Both the position numbers and the translations under genes were made by a program. From Buxus sempervirens (lineage: Eukaryota > Streptophyta > Magnoliopsida > Buxales > Buxaceae): a stretch of 64,000 bases of DNA. Below, piece by piece: positions 1 to 10,285 of this stretch. Below the pieces are notes generated by a model. The model was not told the DNA's origin and did no database searches. It was given only the letters and a program-made list of their open reading frames with translations. The stretch's first letter is position 1; each line of letters starts with the position of its first letter. The stretch lies in NCBI GenBank assembly GCA_947561395.2, contig OX387182.1:49531949-49595948 (forward strand), written 5' to 3'.

Positions 1-735
1 AAGAAGGGAAACCTCGAAGAAAGTTCTCAAAAAGAACAAACGGATTATATTCAAAAAACAACTATAATACCAGTCCTTATTCCAAAAGAACAGGACTTAG
101 AAAACAATTTGAGCGCAAAAGAAATAGCCCAGAAATATTTATTGCCAAACCATAATATGGTTTTAGATTCAATGGGGAAAAATACAGAATTTTATGAAAG
201 TGTTCTAATGGACACTAACTCAGTGCTTGTCAGCTACCATAATTGAAGTAAAGATAATATTGCTTACTCTAAAATGCAAATTTTAGGAGCAATGGACTTC
301 GATGATCGGGGATTGGATCCTAATAGGATCAAAAGGTTTATTTCCACAAGAATTCAGTACAATTATTGGGATTATATCCAAGCCTGGACAAAAGTCTTGT
401 TTTATCAAAATACGGTATACAGACATTCATGATTCATATATTTTTGTCCGATGTTGAACTCAAAAATGCCAACTTGGATGTATGAATGGTGGGGATATTT
501 TGGATGAGGCGAAGATTATTTACTGACTGAGTTACAAGACTTATTCAAATATTATATAAAAAAGTTGCCTAATAGGCAACCAGATTATAACATTTTACAA
601 TTCATGAAGGACTTCTCCATACCTTGGATAATGATGTGAAAATATTCAACAGACTCAATGGCTGGTACGACTTTAGTGTTAGTATACCCACCTATTTCCT
701 GGTTGAAAATGGCTCCGATACCAAAGCTGTCCTAG
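1..735 (+). pseudogene. endogenous pararetrovirus fragment (tryptophan-rich polyprotein region)
   Basis: Frame 1 reads from base 1 to a TAG at 733-735 and contains only four other stops, all TGA (244-246, 430-432, 505-507, 637-639). The translation is rich in W, Y and F, with a QYNYWDY-like motif near residue 118. This resembles the segment between movement protein and coat protein in Caulimoviridae-like endogenous elements of plant genomes; that assignment comes from general familiarity with the family, not a search. The fragment enters from the left edge, so its true start is outside the window. It lies in the opposite orientation to the related fragment at 5326-7434. It is non-functional. 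A gag-like region of an LTR element is the main alternative. Confidence 0.5.
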
Positions 736-1541
736 GGATTAATCCTAGTAATCTTTAGAATCTATTTAAGCTTTCTTAATTCAAATAATGATAGTTTTTA
801 TCTTCCTTTTAAAATAAAATATTTGTTGGCTTGAGATTATAAACCTTATTTGTTGGATATATAATCTATAATTAATGTCTCTTCTTATAAGATTATTATT
901 ATTATGATTAATCTATTGTTTGATTTGCTGAATAGCTAGCTTAGTTCTTATTAATTCTTTTTAAAATACTTTAATTGACTAATAAGTCTTTAGATGTAAT
1001 TCATTGACCCATTTAATCATGATAAATTACAAGTATTAACAAAATTGTAATCAAAATTATAATCGCAGTTTAGAAAGCATAAAGAATTCCTATAGTGTTT
1101 TAGTTCCTGTTATTTGCCTTTATAGATGGACGAACTGTACCTCAGTAGTGATTGAACAGGTCGCTATAGTTGAACAACTAAAGGCTCAGCTCGGGGGAGG
1201 TCTATTGCCTTTAAGAGTTCTAGTTCTTTAGAACAGTACTATAATCATAGATTAAACACAATAATACGAACAAAACACTTGTGTTATTGAAATTCAAAGT
1301 ACTTACATAGAGACTTGAAATAAATTCAAACAATAACTATACTTATAAATACGTCTCCGACTTTTCTTCGCAAAGAAAAACAAGAACTTCACTCTAAAAA
1401 ACTTACAAATAACAAAGGAACTCACAAACTCGCAAAAGACAAAGAAAATCACAAGGAGAAACACTCAAACTACTTTGGATGGTTTTTTCGGATGACTTCT
1501 ATTCTTCCTTGCTCTTCCTCTTATAGATACCTTTTCCTGTT
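736..1541. other. AT-rich non-coding remnant between the two viral fragments
   Basis: No credible reading frame. On the plus strand there is a TATAAATA box near 1347 followed by an A/C-rich, leader-like stretch (about 1370-1470), which would suit a pararetroviral promoter/leader, but nothing downstream confirms it. The orientation switch between the plus-strand fragment (1-735) and the minus-strand coat-like fragment lies somewhere here; no exact breakpoint is visible. Confidence 0.3.
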
Positions 1542-1621
1542 TCATTTGATAATTCTCTTAAGTCCGTGATAGGTGTTTCTAACCTTTTCTGCAAACAGAT
1601 TAGGTAATCCTGATATGAATT
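1542..1621 (-). pseudogene. coat-protein-like fragment, continuation beyond the MULE
   Basis: Read on the minus strand, this short stretch continues in frame from the coat-like region ending at 5326, if the 9 bp duplication is counted once. It stops at a TGA (complement of 1542-1544). Both pieces carry coat/gag-like codons, which supports one original reading frame split by the transposon at 1622-5316. Only about 26 codons remain, so the assignment rests on continuity across the insertion. Confidence 0.45.
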
Positions 1622-2041
1622 GGGAGAATTATCGAAAGGGGTAACTTTTGTTGGGTATTGCTAAAAACAGGCCATGAAAAATCTTATTGGCAACAAAAAG
1701 ATACTTTTTAAGAGTATTTGCAAAATGGGGGGAGCAAGTCATGTTCGGTTGATTTCTTCCTATTCCACCCTCCACATCAGCACATTGAAGCATGTGACAT
1801 TTCTCTCTCCGTCAGACTGTACCATTCATACCAACAAGGCTTTAGACCAACTTTCAATGCCACATACCCCTTGATATGATAGACTTGAAAAATAAATAAA
1901 AAAGTTGTCGTCATCAAACAAGGAAGAGGGTCTTCATTGTTCTCTCTTGAATCCTTCTTCTCCTTGCTACACGTGACAAGAACCAAACGAAGATGGGAAA
2001 ACGCCATTGTCACTCACGTAGTTCAAGCTCCAATAACTTTA
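1622..2041 (+). repeat. MULE left terminal inverted repeat
   Basis: This arm is matched in reverse by 4899-5316. Apparent small reading frames in each arm are mirror images of each other and reflect the repeat, not genes. Confidence 0.85.
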
Positions 2042-2916
2042 CAATTTGATTTTTTTTTTTTTTTTTGCAATGAGTGCCCTAAAAAAAGACGAGTTTATGC
2101 TTTTCTCATTTTCAAGGAAAAATGAGTGCTGAAGGTATTGTGTAGTTAAATAGAATCAAGAAAGTTCTCCAACCGTGAACGTAATATACTTCATGAACCC
2201 ATCAACAATAGAACAACAGTCCCGTCTAGCATCTAGACTTACTCAAGTTCTTGGATCTCTCATGAAAATACGGATTGTTATTTAAATGTTTTTCTTTTGT
2301 TCCTCCTTGGGAGCATTACGTGTCCATTGATGATGAAGCTTTTAAACTTGGACTAGTGTTGGTCGACGAATAAACAAAATAAGAAATGGAACACGAAGCA
2401 AAAGGTGAGATATTTTACTTATTTACTTATCCAAAACACAAAAGAAATTAGAAAAAGGAAGATGAAATGGTGATTCCTATCCATCCGATTCCGTAGTGGC
2501 CTACGCTTGTTTGGCGTGGGACTGACTGGAGATGTTTGTTATAGGGGACAGCCACAGCATAGTTCTTACTCTTCGTTTCTCTTTTAAAGAAGAGGAACCA
2601 AAGGATCTGAAGCACCTAAAAAGCACTCTTCCTTTCTCTCTTAATTTGTAAATTTTCAAAATTCTTTTTTTTTGGCTTACAATTAATTTGCATCTTATTT
2701 TTTTTGAATTGCAGGAGACCTTGATGATTTGGACTTTAATTGTGTCGTTGCTACTTCAAGATGATCAGATCTTTTTTGTCAAGCATTAAAACTTCTCATT
2801 CATTTTATTTGATAAACTAAGCTTTTATTTGTTTTGATTCATTTGGTTGTATAAGATTGATGGAAAATAATGAATACTTTGGTGCTTGTTACAACTAGAG
2901 GTGTAAGTAGGGTGGG
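2042..2916. other. MULE interior, unassigned
   Basis: Non-repetitive AT-rich DNA with homopolymer T tracts (about 2050-2066 and 2666-2705). No open frame of note and no transposase motif. Could be captured host DNA, but no donor is recognised. Confidence 0.3.
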
Positions 2917-3212
2917 TTGTACCCCTCATATGATTGTGCTTGTATCCTCATATGTGATTGCATCCCCATATGATTGTACTTGTATCATCTTCAGATTGTG
3001 CTTGTATCCGCATATGATTGTACGTGTATCCCTTTAAGATTGTATTTGTATCCCCATATGAGTGTATTTGTATCCCCATATGATTGTGCTTGTATCCTCG
3101 TATGATTGTACTTGTATCCCCTTAAGATTTTGTTTGTATCCCCATATGATTGTGCTTGTATCCTCATATGATTGTGCTTGTATCATCTTAAGATTGTGCT
3201 TGTATCCCCAAA
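2917..3212 (+). repeat. 24-26 bp minisatellite array A, forward
   Basis: About a dozen degenerate units built on CATATGATTGTGCTTGTATC, alternating with a variant carrying CTTAAGATTG. The same unit recurs in reverse at 3418-3690, so the two arrays could pair as a long hairpin across a ~200 bp spacer. Confidence 0.8.
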
Positions 3213-3262
3213 TAGCATAATTCAACATTAAACTGAAATGGGCCTTTGCATGAGAAAAACAT

Positions 3263-3370
3263 GGGGGAACAACCACAGGATGCCATGGTGCTGCCACGAG
3301 ACCCTGGCAACATGCCAAGGTGTTGCCACAAGCCCCTCGACACCATGCCAAGGTGCCGCCATGAGAGCCC
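3263..3370 (-). repeat. GC-rich repeat block B, reverse
   Basis: Degenerate ~30-45 bp units containing CTGGCAACATGCCAAGGTG. The reverse complement resembles the block at 3694-4020. It sits between the two A arrays. Confidence 0.6.
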
Positions 3371-3417
3371 CAAGATTTGTGCTTATATACATAAAGAGTG
3401 TGCTTATGAAACAAGTG

Positions 3418-3690
3418 TGATTCTACGGGATACAAGCACAGTCATATAAGGATACAAGTATAATCATATGGAGATACAAGTACAATCTTAAGAGGATACA
3501 TATACAATCATATAGGGATACAAGCACAATCCTATGAGGATACAAGTACAATCTTAAGGGGATACACGTACAATCATATGGGGATACAAGCACAATCTTA
3601 AGAGGATACACATACAATCGTATGGGGATGCAAGGACAATCATACGAGGATACAAGCACAATTTTATAGGGATATAAACACAATCATACG
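3418..3690 (-). repeat. 24-26 bp minisatellite array A, reverse
   Basis: Roughly eleven degenerate units built on GATACAAGCACAATCATATG, the reverse complement of the array at 2917-3212. Regular spacing and lack of conserved unique spacers exclude a CRISPR array. Confidence 0.8.
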
Positions 3691-3693
3691 GGG

Positions 3694-4020
3694 GTGTCGT
3701 GGCACAATGCCGCGGGGGGGGGGGGGGGGGGGGGGCTCGTGGCAGTTTCATGGCACAATACCGGGGGTCCTCGTGGCAATGTCATGGCATGGTGCCAAGG
3801 GTGTCGTGGCACGTTGTTGGAGGGCCTCGTTGCAGTGTCATGGCACGGTGCCAGGGGTGCCATGGTACAATGTCGGAGGGCTTGTGGGAGTGTCATGACA
3901 CGGTGCTGGGGGGGGGGGGGGGGGTAGGCTCGTGGCAGTGTCATGGCACAGTGCCAGGGTGTTGTGGCATGGTGTCAGGGGCCTTATTTCATTGTGTCGG
4001 GGTGCTCGTGGCAAGAGTAA
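3694..4020 (+). repeat. GC-rich minisatellite block B with poly-G tracts
   Basis: About seven units of ~40-45 bp with the core CTCGTGGCAGTGTCATGGCA. Two units end in pure G runs, 22 bases at 3714-3735 and 17 at 3908-3924. The reading frames across it are low-complexity artefacts. Confidence 0.75.
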
Positions 4021-4266
4021 GTAAAGAACATGAAGCACTTTTTCCTCATCTCAATGTGGCTAAGTCCAACTTCTAAAATAAATTGCACCCAAAAGAGAAA
4101 AAAAAAACAAAATTAAGATGACAGTCAACATTATATGGCATCCAAAGTAACAATTAAAAGCTTTCATGCATTTATAATAAGAAAAAAAATGTTCAATCGT
4201 TAATACTCCATGCAATGCGATAACATAGCTATTGAATAGCAAGAACCATACAGAAGGAAAGTGAAT

Positions 4267-4586
4267 AGGGATGGCAATAGTTCGGTTAATACCAATAAAC
4301 TGAATCAAATCTCTATTAAGGTAGGTTTTGGATTGTCCTTAATTAATTTTGTGGTTTTATGATATGTAAAATCGACACGATTTTGGCTTAAAGTCAAACT
4401 GAACGAAATCGAACCAATTACATACCTACATATCTTTAAGTCAAATCACCAACCTGGGATGGTTTTGGTTTACAGGTTCAAACCAATAAACAGAACTGAA
4501 CCGGACCTATTAAATTGGTTTTACTTAATAGAATGTATTATTAGTTCGGTTTCAGCTTTGAACAAAACTGAACCGTCGCCATCCCT
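4267..4586. mobile_element. hAT-like MITE nested in the MULE
   Basis: Terminal inverted repeats AGGGATGGCAATAGTTCGGTT and AGGGATGGCGACGGTTCAGTT (right end reversed) bound a 320 bp non-coding element whose subterminal regions repeat AACCGAAC-like words. Flanking octamers AAGTGAAT and GAGTGAAG match at 6 of 8 bases, consistent with an aged 8 bp hAT duplication. Confidence 0.6.
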
Positions 4587-4597
4587 GAGTGAAGGGT

Positions 4598-4831
4598 AAA
4601 GGGTTGCCAACCCTTTTGATCAACGCAAACGCTGCTAGAAGTGTCACAAATAATGGCCATGATAACAAGCACGATCACCATGATGGTCATCCAACTCTAC
4701 CAAAAGGACCCCTCTCATTACCATCGGGTGATGATGCTAACAGTGATCATCCTGAAAATAATGCTCGTTCATCTCCTCACCATCACAAACAATTTATTCC
4801 ACCTCCACTTGTGCCCAAGCCACGTATGTAG
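4598..4831 (+). pseudogene. possible captured host-gene fragment, His/Pro-rich
   Basis: This stretch next to the nested MITE translates without stops into a hydrophilic peptide of about 77 residues rich in H, N, D and P (for example HDNKHDHHDGHP and SSPHHHKQFIPPPLVPKP), then meets TAG at 4829-4831. Its composition is unlike the AT-rich surroundings and looks like a disordered segment of a real protein. There is no convincing start, and the MITE interrupts whatever lay upstream. MULEs often carry such fragments, so transduplication is inferred; the donor is not recognised. Confidence 0.35.
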
Positions 4832-4898
4832 ACGATGTGCATGGTGGATAACAATTTCGTGTGGTACGAGTAGATGCTTGCAAGAGTACTTACATGGA

Positions 4899-5316
4899 AG
4901 TTATTGGAGCTTAAACTACATGAGTGACAATGGCGTTTTCCCATCTTCGTCTGGTTCTCGTCACGTGTAGCAAGGAGAAGAAGGATTCAAGAGAGAACAA
5001 TGAAGACCCTTTTCCTTATTTGATGGCGACAACTTTTTTAATTTATTTTTCAAGACTATCATATCAAGGGGTATGTGGCATTGAAAGTTGGTCTAAAGCC
5101 TTGTTGGTACGAATGGTACAGTCTGACGGAGAGAGAAATGTCACATGCTTCAATGTGCTGATGTGGAGGGTGGAATAGGAAGAAATCAACCGAACACGAC
5201 TTGCTCCCCCCATTTTGCAAATACTCTTAAAAAGTATCTTTTTTTTGCCGATAAGATTTTTCATGGCCTGTTTTTAGCAATACCCAACAAAAGTTACCCC
5301 TTTCCATAATTTTCCC
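4899..5316 (-). repeat. MULE right terminal inverted repeat
   Basis: Reverse-complement partner of 1622-2041. Homology ends inward at the motif TTATTGGAGC (4901-4910) and outward at TTTCCC next to the 9 bp duplication. Confidence 0.85.
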
Positions 5317-5325
5317 ATATGAATT

Positions 5326-7434
5326 TTCCTTTCCAAAAATCTTGACTGACAACTTCTCTTATAAACAATTTTGAGAAGAAAACATATTTGTACCACTTGA
5401 AATATGTGAAGGTTGGACATCTAAGATTTATTAGTTGTTCTCTAATTCTATCTTGTTATGCAGGGTTATATCCTACAAAATGTTTAAGGATAGTAGAAAT
5501 TAGTGTGTAAACAGCATCTAGATAAACTTGATCTGCTTCATTTTTTATAAGAGTTCCATCTTTAGTTGTTTCAATCGCACCTTTTATACTTTGTCTATCA
5601 TTTTCTGTTAAGACATGATCCCACCAGCCTTTAAGCTGTCCACTAAATCTTGATATGATCATCTCTGCTGCCTGAAAATCATTATTTTGTCCTCCAACTT
5701 TGACAGTAGTTGCATACATAATCATATGATGTAACATGTTTAAAATTTGATATTCCAAATATCCATCCAAATTCCATTCATAAATGGTTCTATTGTCATG
5801 ACTAAATTGTCCCATTTTTTCTTCAAACTGAACATCTACAAGGGTTGGACTGGGATAATAGTTTTTTAGTTTTCATTTTACTCGAATTTAATTTATTTAC
5901 TTCGTCATAAGAAGTAGTAGTAAATTTTGAAGATTAAGATTTCCTAATTTAGAAGCCAGTTTATCAAAAAATTATGAATCTATGGGCAGAGATAAATTAA
6001 ACGGTTTGGTAACCTCATTAGGTTTAATAATGGGTTTATTAAAATGTTTAGTTGATTCTTATTTTTTAGAAGATGATATTGATTCAATTCTATTTATTTG
6101 ATTTCCTATGGATAATAAATATAAATTGGTATGGTTATGTAATTCTACTATTTGTATGATATTTTCTATTTTTACAATGTCATTTCTATTTTCTACCTCT
6201 GTTGATTTCATAGGAGAGGTTCGAGCAATTAGATTTGAGTTTTTTTATGATTATAGCCTGATTAGGTGGATATTCTAATTCTATATTGTCTCCTTGAACG
6301 GTTGTCTATAATTTTGATTTTTTTCTAAGAATTTCTTTATCTAAAATAAATTCATATTCTAGAGCAAAAAAATAAATTCATATTCTAGAGCAAAAACATT
6401 CATATCCTATATAGACGGTTCATAATTATCAGGATGATGAACATGGTATACTGATTGTTCTATAACTGAGGACTCTGATAAGGGTTGTATGTATTGGACT
6501 TCGATTTAGGCCTTGGATTTTAACCTTTCATTTAAGGTTGCCGAGATGGATGAGGTAGGATATTTACTAGCGGTAATCATATTAATTCTATTATTATTTT
6601 CTTCTGAAAATCTAATTTCAACATCTCTAGTAGGATATTCAATAATTTGTTATAGTTCACTTTTAGGAACTTGCGGTTCATATTCAGCTTCTAATAGCCA
6701 ATTACTTGGAAGATTTACTTCGTTCCATTGGATTGTCCTTGGTACCTCTATGTTACGTTGTTTTCTAAATCTATTATTAACAGAGTGTTTTACCCTTGTT
6801 ATCATACTATATCGCTTTAGGGTAAACTGCATTCATCACTTTATAATATATCCTATAACATAAGGCTATGTTTTTGCTTTCATGGTCCATATTAAATCCT
6901 TGAGTTTTAATGTTTAATGTTAAAACTTTTAAAATATTAGGAGCATGTAAAGATATGGAGAAATTTGGGAAGCAATTAAAATATATTGGACCTTGAGCCA
7001 ATGAAGACTCTACTATTCCTAATAAGGAATCTAAAAAAGATTCGCGTCTTCTATCTCTAATACATGTCAAAACGGAAGTATTTAACCCTAATTTGGTTAA
7101 GGGCTTTTATAGCTACTTGTACCAAACCAATATGTAGATGATTATACTTTTTCTTATGCTTTATTAGAGCTTTCAAACTTAATAACTGCAAATTATCATG
7201 CTCATTCATGATAGACAATGTTTTCTCAACTGTTTTTATAGAATAATCTGTCATTAGATTAAATGAACCAGTCTTATATACCTCGTTAAGAGGAACTTTA
7301 GGTAACTTTCAATTAGCAATTTGTTTTTGATTATTTTCATAAATTATTTCATCCAAGTTTATTGTAGATGTATAGGGATTACTAGAACTATAACTAGATG
7401 ATCTATCTGAAAAAGTTCTGAATGATGAAGCCAT
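5326..7434 (-). pseudogene. endogenous pararetrovirus: movement-protein-like and coat-like regions
   Basis: On the minus strand an ATG at 7434 opens a frame resembling the 30K-superfamily movement protein of Caulimoviridae: core motifs include NHLHIGLVQVAIKAL (about 7150-7100) and a segment with SLLGIVESSLAQGPIYFNCF (about 7020-6960). A TGA at 7311-7309, a frameshift near 7080 and stops beyond 6807 break it. After a degenerate linker with an L-x-IGNQ-like coil (about 6150-6080), 5815-5456 is an intact 119-codon coat-like stretch with IYEWNLDG and FSGQLKGWWD, running on to the MULE junction at 5325. Order and motifs fit an integrated, dead pararetrovirus; no protease or reverse transcriptase remains in the window. 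Confidence 0.65.
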
Positions 7435-8264
7435 AGATTAATAAGGAAATAAAAACCAGGGTGCCTAACTATCAATACCTTTTTGCCAACAATGTCCAAC
7501 ACGCCTCCACACAGCTTCAACGAACTCGATAACTAGTACGACTTGGGTGCTTTAATTATATATAGATATAATTAAAGAGCTTTTTTGATAAAAGACCAAT
7601 TTTATATCCATCTATACACTTTTATCTTTACCCATCTATACACTTTAAGACGAATGCTATTGAATGGAGCATCCAATGATTAGCGATTTTCAACAAAAGA
7701 AACCTCCTTACATCTATACTATATATAACACGAGGTGGCCCTTTAGGAATTGCGCCAAAATGTGTAAATTTTCAAAACAGCCATTACACATCATTGTAGA
7801 GATTTTTCAATAAAAGGTTACAATAGCTAAAAGCCTCAAACTACGTCTATTTTTAAAAATTATAATAATCAGTCGCAAAAAGTGTTCCTTACTTTCTTCA
7901 TGCGTGCCGTATTACACATGCACTAGACTAGTATATATATATAAAATAAGAAAAAGCTATCAACAACCAATCACGTGACAGCACCTCTTTCAAAGTGCAT
8001 GACAATTGCGATGAAAAGTATAGAGGTTGCATGTAGTCTCCATATTGCCACAATGGTTGGCTTCGTTGCCAACGTACGGATGAATCCGTACCTGGTTAAT
8101 TTTTACCCGACGATTGCTGCCCCAATTACCAAACACGCTGTGTACAACGACGTCGAGATACGGCCCACTGAGGCGCACAAGTTCCCCTCGGCGAAATCTC
8201 TTCAACCCTAAACCCCGCCGTTATTTTCTTCTTTTTCTCTCCGAAACCCTAGCTGGAAGCTGTA
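7435..8264. promoter_or_regulatory. region upstream of the FLX-like gene
   Basis: The left part is probably viral leader: a degenerate GGTATTGATAG on the minus strand (about 7482-7468) recalls an initiator-tRNA-Met primer site. At 7550-7577 two 12 bp arms (CTTTAATTATAT) form a perfect small hairpin. Nearer the gene are a CACGTG box (7972-7977), a telo-box AACCCTAA (8204-8211) and a pyrimidine-rich 5'UTR with GAAACCCTAGC just before the ATG at 8265. Telo-box plus CT-rich leader is common in constitutively expressed plant genes. No TATA box is clear. Confidence 0.45.
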
Positions 8265-10285
8265 ATGGCGGGGAGAAATCGTGTGCGCCATGCTCCCGAA
8301 CCTCCATTCGTTCGGGGTCCAATGATGCCTCGGCCACCTCATCCGGCACTGTTGGAGGAAGAACTCGAGATGCAACACGTCGAGATGCGCCGTCTTTTGG
8401 CCGATAATCGGCGGCTCGCCGAAGATAGATTGGCCCTCCAACGGGAGCTTGGTGCTGCGAAGGAAGAACTTCATCGCATGAACATGGCCATTGCTGATAT
8501 CCGTGCAGAGAAAGAAGCTCACACAAGGGAGCTGATCGACAGAGGCTTGAAGCTTGAAGCTGATCTAAGAGCAACCGAGCCTTTGAGAAGCGAGGTTGTA
8601 CAGCTTCGCGCAGAAGTTCAGAAATTGGGTTCTATTAGGCAGGATTTGGCTGGACAAGTTCAGACTCGTACGCAGGACCTTGCGAGGTTGCAGGCTGATA
8701 ATCAACAAATTCCGCATTTGAAAGCTGAAATTGATGGTCTGCATCAGGAACTTGTGCGTGCTAGGTAGGTGACTGCTGGGTTTGGATGATATTTTTATCT
8801 TTTCCGTTTTCCTGCAACTTTTTGTCGTCGTTTTCTTTTGTTGGGTTTTTATTACCATTCTGACCGAGGATGGATTTGTCTTTGCAGGGCTGCTTTTGAT
8901 TATGAGAAGAAGGCAAACGCCGAGTTAGTGGAACAGAGGCAAGCAATGGAGAAGAACTTGGTTTCCATGGCTCGTGAAGTTGAAAAACTGCGTGCAGACC
9001 TTTCAAATATTGATAGCAGACCATGGGCTGCTGGTATAGTTCTTGTTCTACACTTTTTGCATGCTCTCAGGGACTGGAGGGGCATGAGTTTCTTTATTAA
9101 ATCAATGGGCTTGTAGATGATTCATGCCAAGCTCATTTTCTATGTTCTCATGAAGATGGTTTACTGTGTTTTATCTTTGACTTTTCTTTACAATTTATAG
9201 AATCGATGTCCTCTGGCAAGTGTAGTTATACGTGTGCATGTGCATATAGTATTGTGACGTAGTGAATGAACAACTTCACTATTCCAATTCCAAATAAAAG
9301 CCCATATGCCTGTACTACAATCATTTGACAAACCGAGAATACGTGTATGTGCTTATACAGGGACCATCGCTCAGGTAAAATCCTTGTGTATCCAGTGCGA
9401 TGATTTGAGTTTGAGTTTGAGTACGACTAGTTTCTATAAAAATACCAAATGTTATGTCTGTTATTAATCTACCCCTCCAGCCACCATGCTTTGGTGGAAA
9501 CTAAACCGGGTTATGGTCTTAATAATACTAGGAATATCTTGTATGCAAAAATAGTTTTGATGGGAGATATGCAGACATTATGTGTGTGTGCATGTAAATG
9601 CTTTTTGGGTTTTTTTTTTTACCTGATTTGCTCTAAAATCTCAATGTTAATGGTTTAATTGCTCAAGGTGGCTCTTATGGGATGAAACTCACCAGCCCAG
9701 AGGGGAGTTATCCTTCTTCATATGGTGATGGCTATCGACTTCACCGGGTATGGTTCCTCACCAGGCTAAGAACTCGATACTTACATTTGGATGGATACAG
9801 TGGCAGAACCAGGACTCCAAATCTGGGGGGGCAAAAAAAATTTTCAATCAACACTTCTCATAAAATATAGAAATTTTAATGAGTTGGGGGTGGACAAACC
9901 AGAAATTTTAGAGGGGATTCTCATGAAATATAGAAATTTCAATGAGTTGGGGGGGCAAACTAGAAATTTTAGAAGGGATTCTTATGAAATATAAAAATTT
10001 TCAATGGGTTGGGGGGGCAAACCAGAAATTTTAGGGGGGGCAAAACTTAAATTTTAATTAAAAAATATATAAAACATATACCTTTTTTATTAAAAATTAA
10101 AAGTTAGGGGGGGCAATTGCCCCCCCTAAGATGAACGTGGTTCCGCCACTGGATGGATATGCTTCTTATAATTTCTAATCATTTTACTGTTTCATTGGCA
10201 GGGCATCTCTGACAAGGGCCCTCTCTATGGAATTGGTCCTGGTCCACGGGATACGTTTGAGAAGCCTCGACTTGCTCGTCGCTGA
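8265..10285 (+). CDS. FLX-like protein (FLOWERING LOCUS C EXPRESSOR-like), four exons
   Basis: Exons 8265-8764, 8888-9033, 9668-9747 and 10202-10285 join in frame at GT-AG sites to give 269 residues. The N-terminus [14 protein letters not shown] followed by a P-rich segment and [14 protein letters not shown] is characteristic of the FLX/FLX-like family; residues ~30-215 form a long coiled coil (heptads of L, E, R, K). The C-terminus ends [16 protein letters not shown]. In Arabidopsis FLX acts with FRIGIDA to promote FLC transcription and delay flowering; the FLX-like paralogues have less defined nuclear roles. The short length and N-terminus suggest an FLL3/FLL4-type paralogue, but the exact orthology is not settled. 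Intron 3 hosts a hAT MITE (9798-10151). The reading frame looks intact. Confidence 0.85.
9798..10151. mobile_element. hAT-type MITE in intron 3 of the FLX-like gene
   Basis: Ends CAGTGGCAGAACC and GGTTCCGCCACTG are inverted repeats beginning with the hAT hallmark CAGTGGC. The flanks 9790-9797 and 10152-10159 are the identical octamer GATGGATA. The interior holds about three tandem ~67 bp units (9858-10020) carrying GAAATTTTA and runs of G, and ends in a GGGGGGCAATTGCCCCCC palindrome (about 10107-10124). It is 50 bp from the exon 4 acceptor. Confidence 0.9.

Larger units (their letters stand above)
1622..5316. mobile_element. Mutator-like element (MULE) with ~420 bp terminal inverted repeats
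   Basis: Positions 1622-2041 and 4899-5316 are inverted copies with only scattered differences; both ends begin GGG(A/G)A-AATTAT. Flanking bases 1613-1621 and 5317-5325 are identical (ATATGAATT), a 9 bp target-site duplication typical of the Mutator superfamily. The interior (2042-4898) has no transposase-like frame, so the element is non-autonomous. It contains inverted minisatellite arrays (2917-4020), a nested hAT-like MITE (4267-4586) and a coding-looking His-rich stretch (4598-4831), so it may be a Pack-MULE. It sits inside the coat-like region of a decayed viral element. Confidence 0.85.

Noticed and set aside
1674..2125. Small reading frames in the left MULE arm, with near-copies near 4924-5264
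   Set aside because: They occur in mirror image in both inverted arms and disagree between copies after short stretches; they are products of the repeat.
2917..3690. Regular 25 bp repeats that could be taken for a CRISPR array
   Set aside because: Units are contiguous and degenerate without unique spacers, lie in a plant transposon, and occur in both orientations.
3694..4076. Gly/Cys/His-rich reading frames on both strands
   Set aside because: They translate GC-rich tandem repeats and poly-G runs, with all frames open for compositional reasons.
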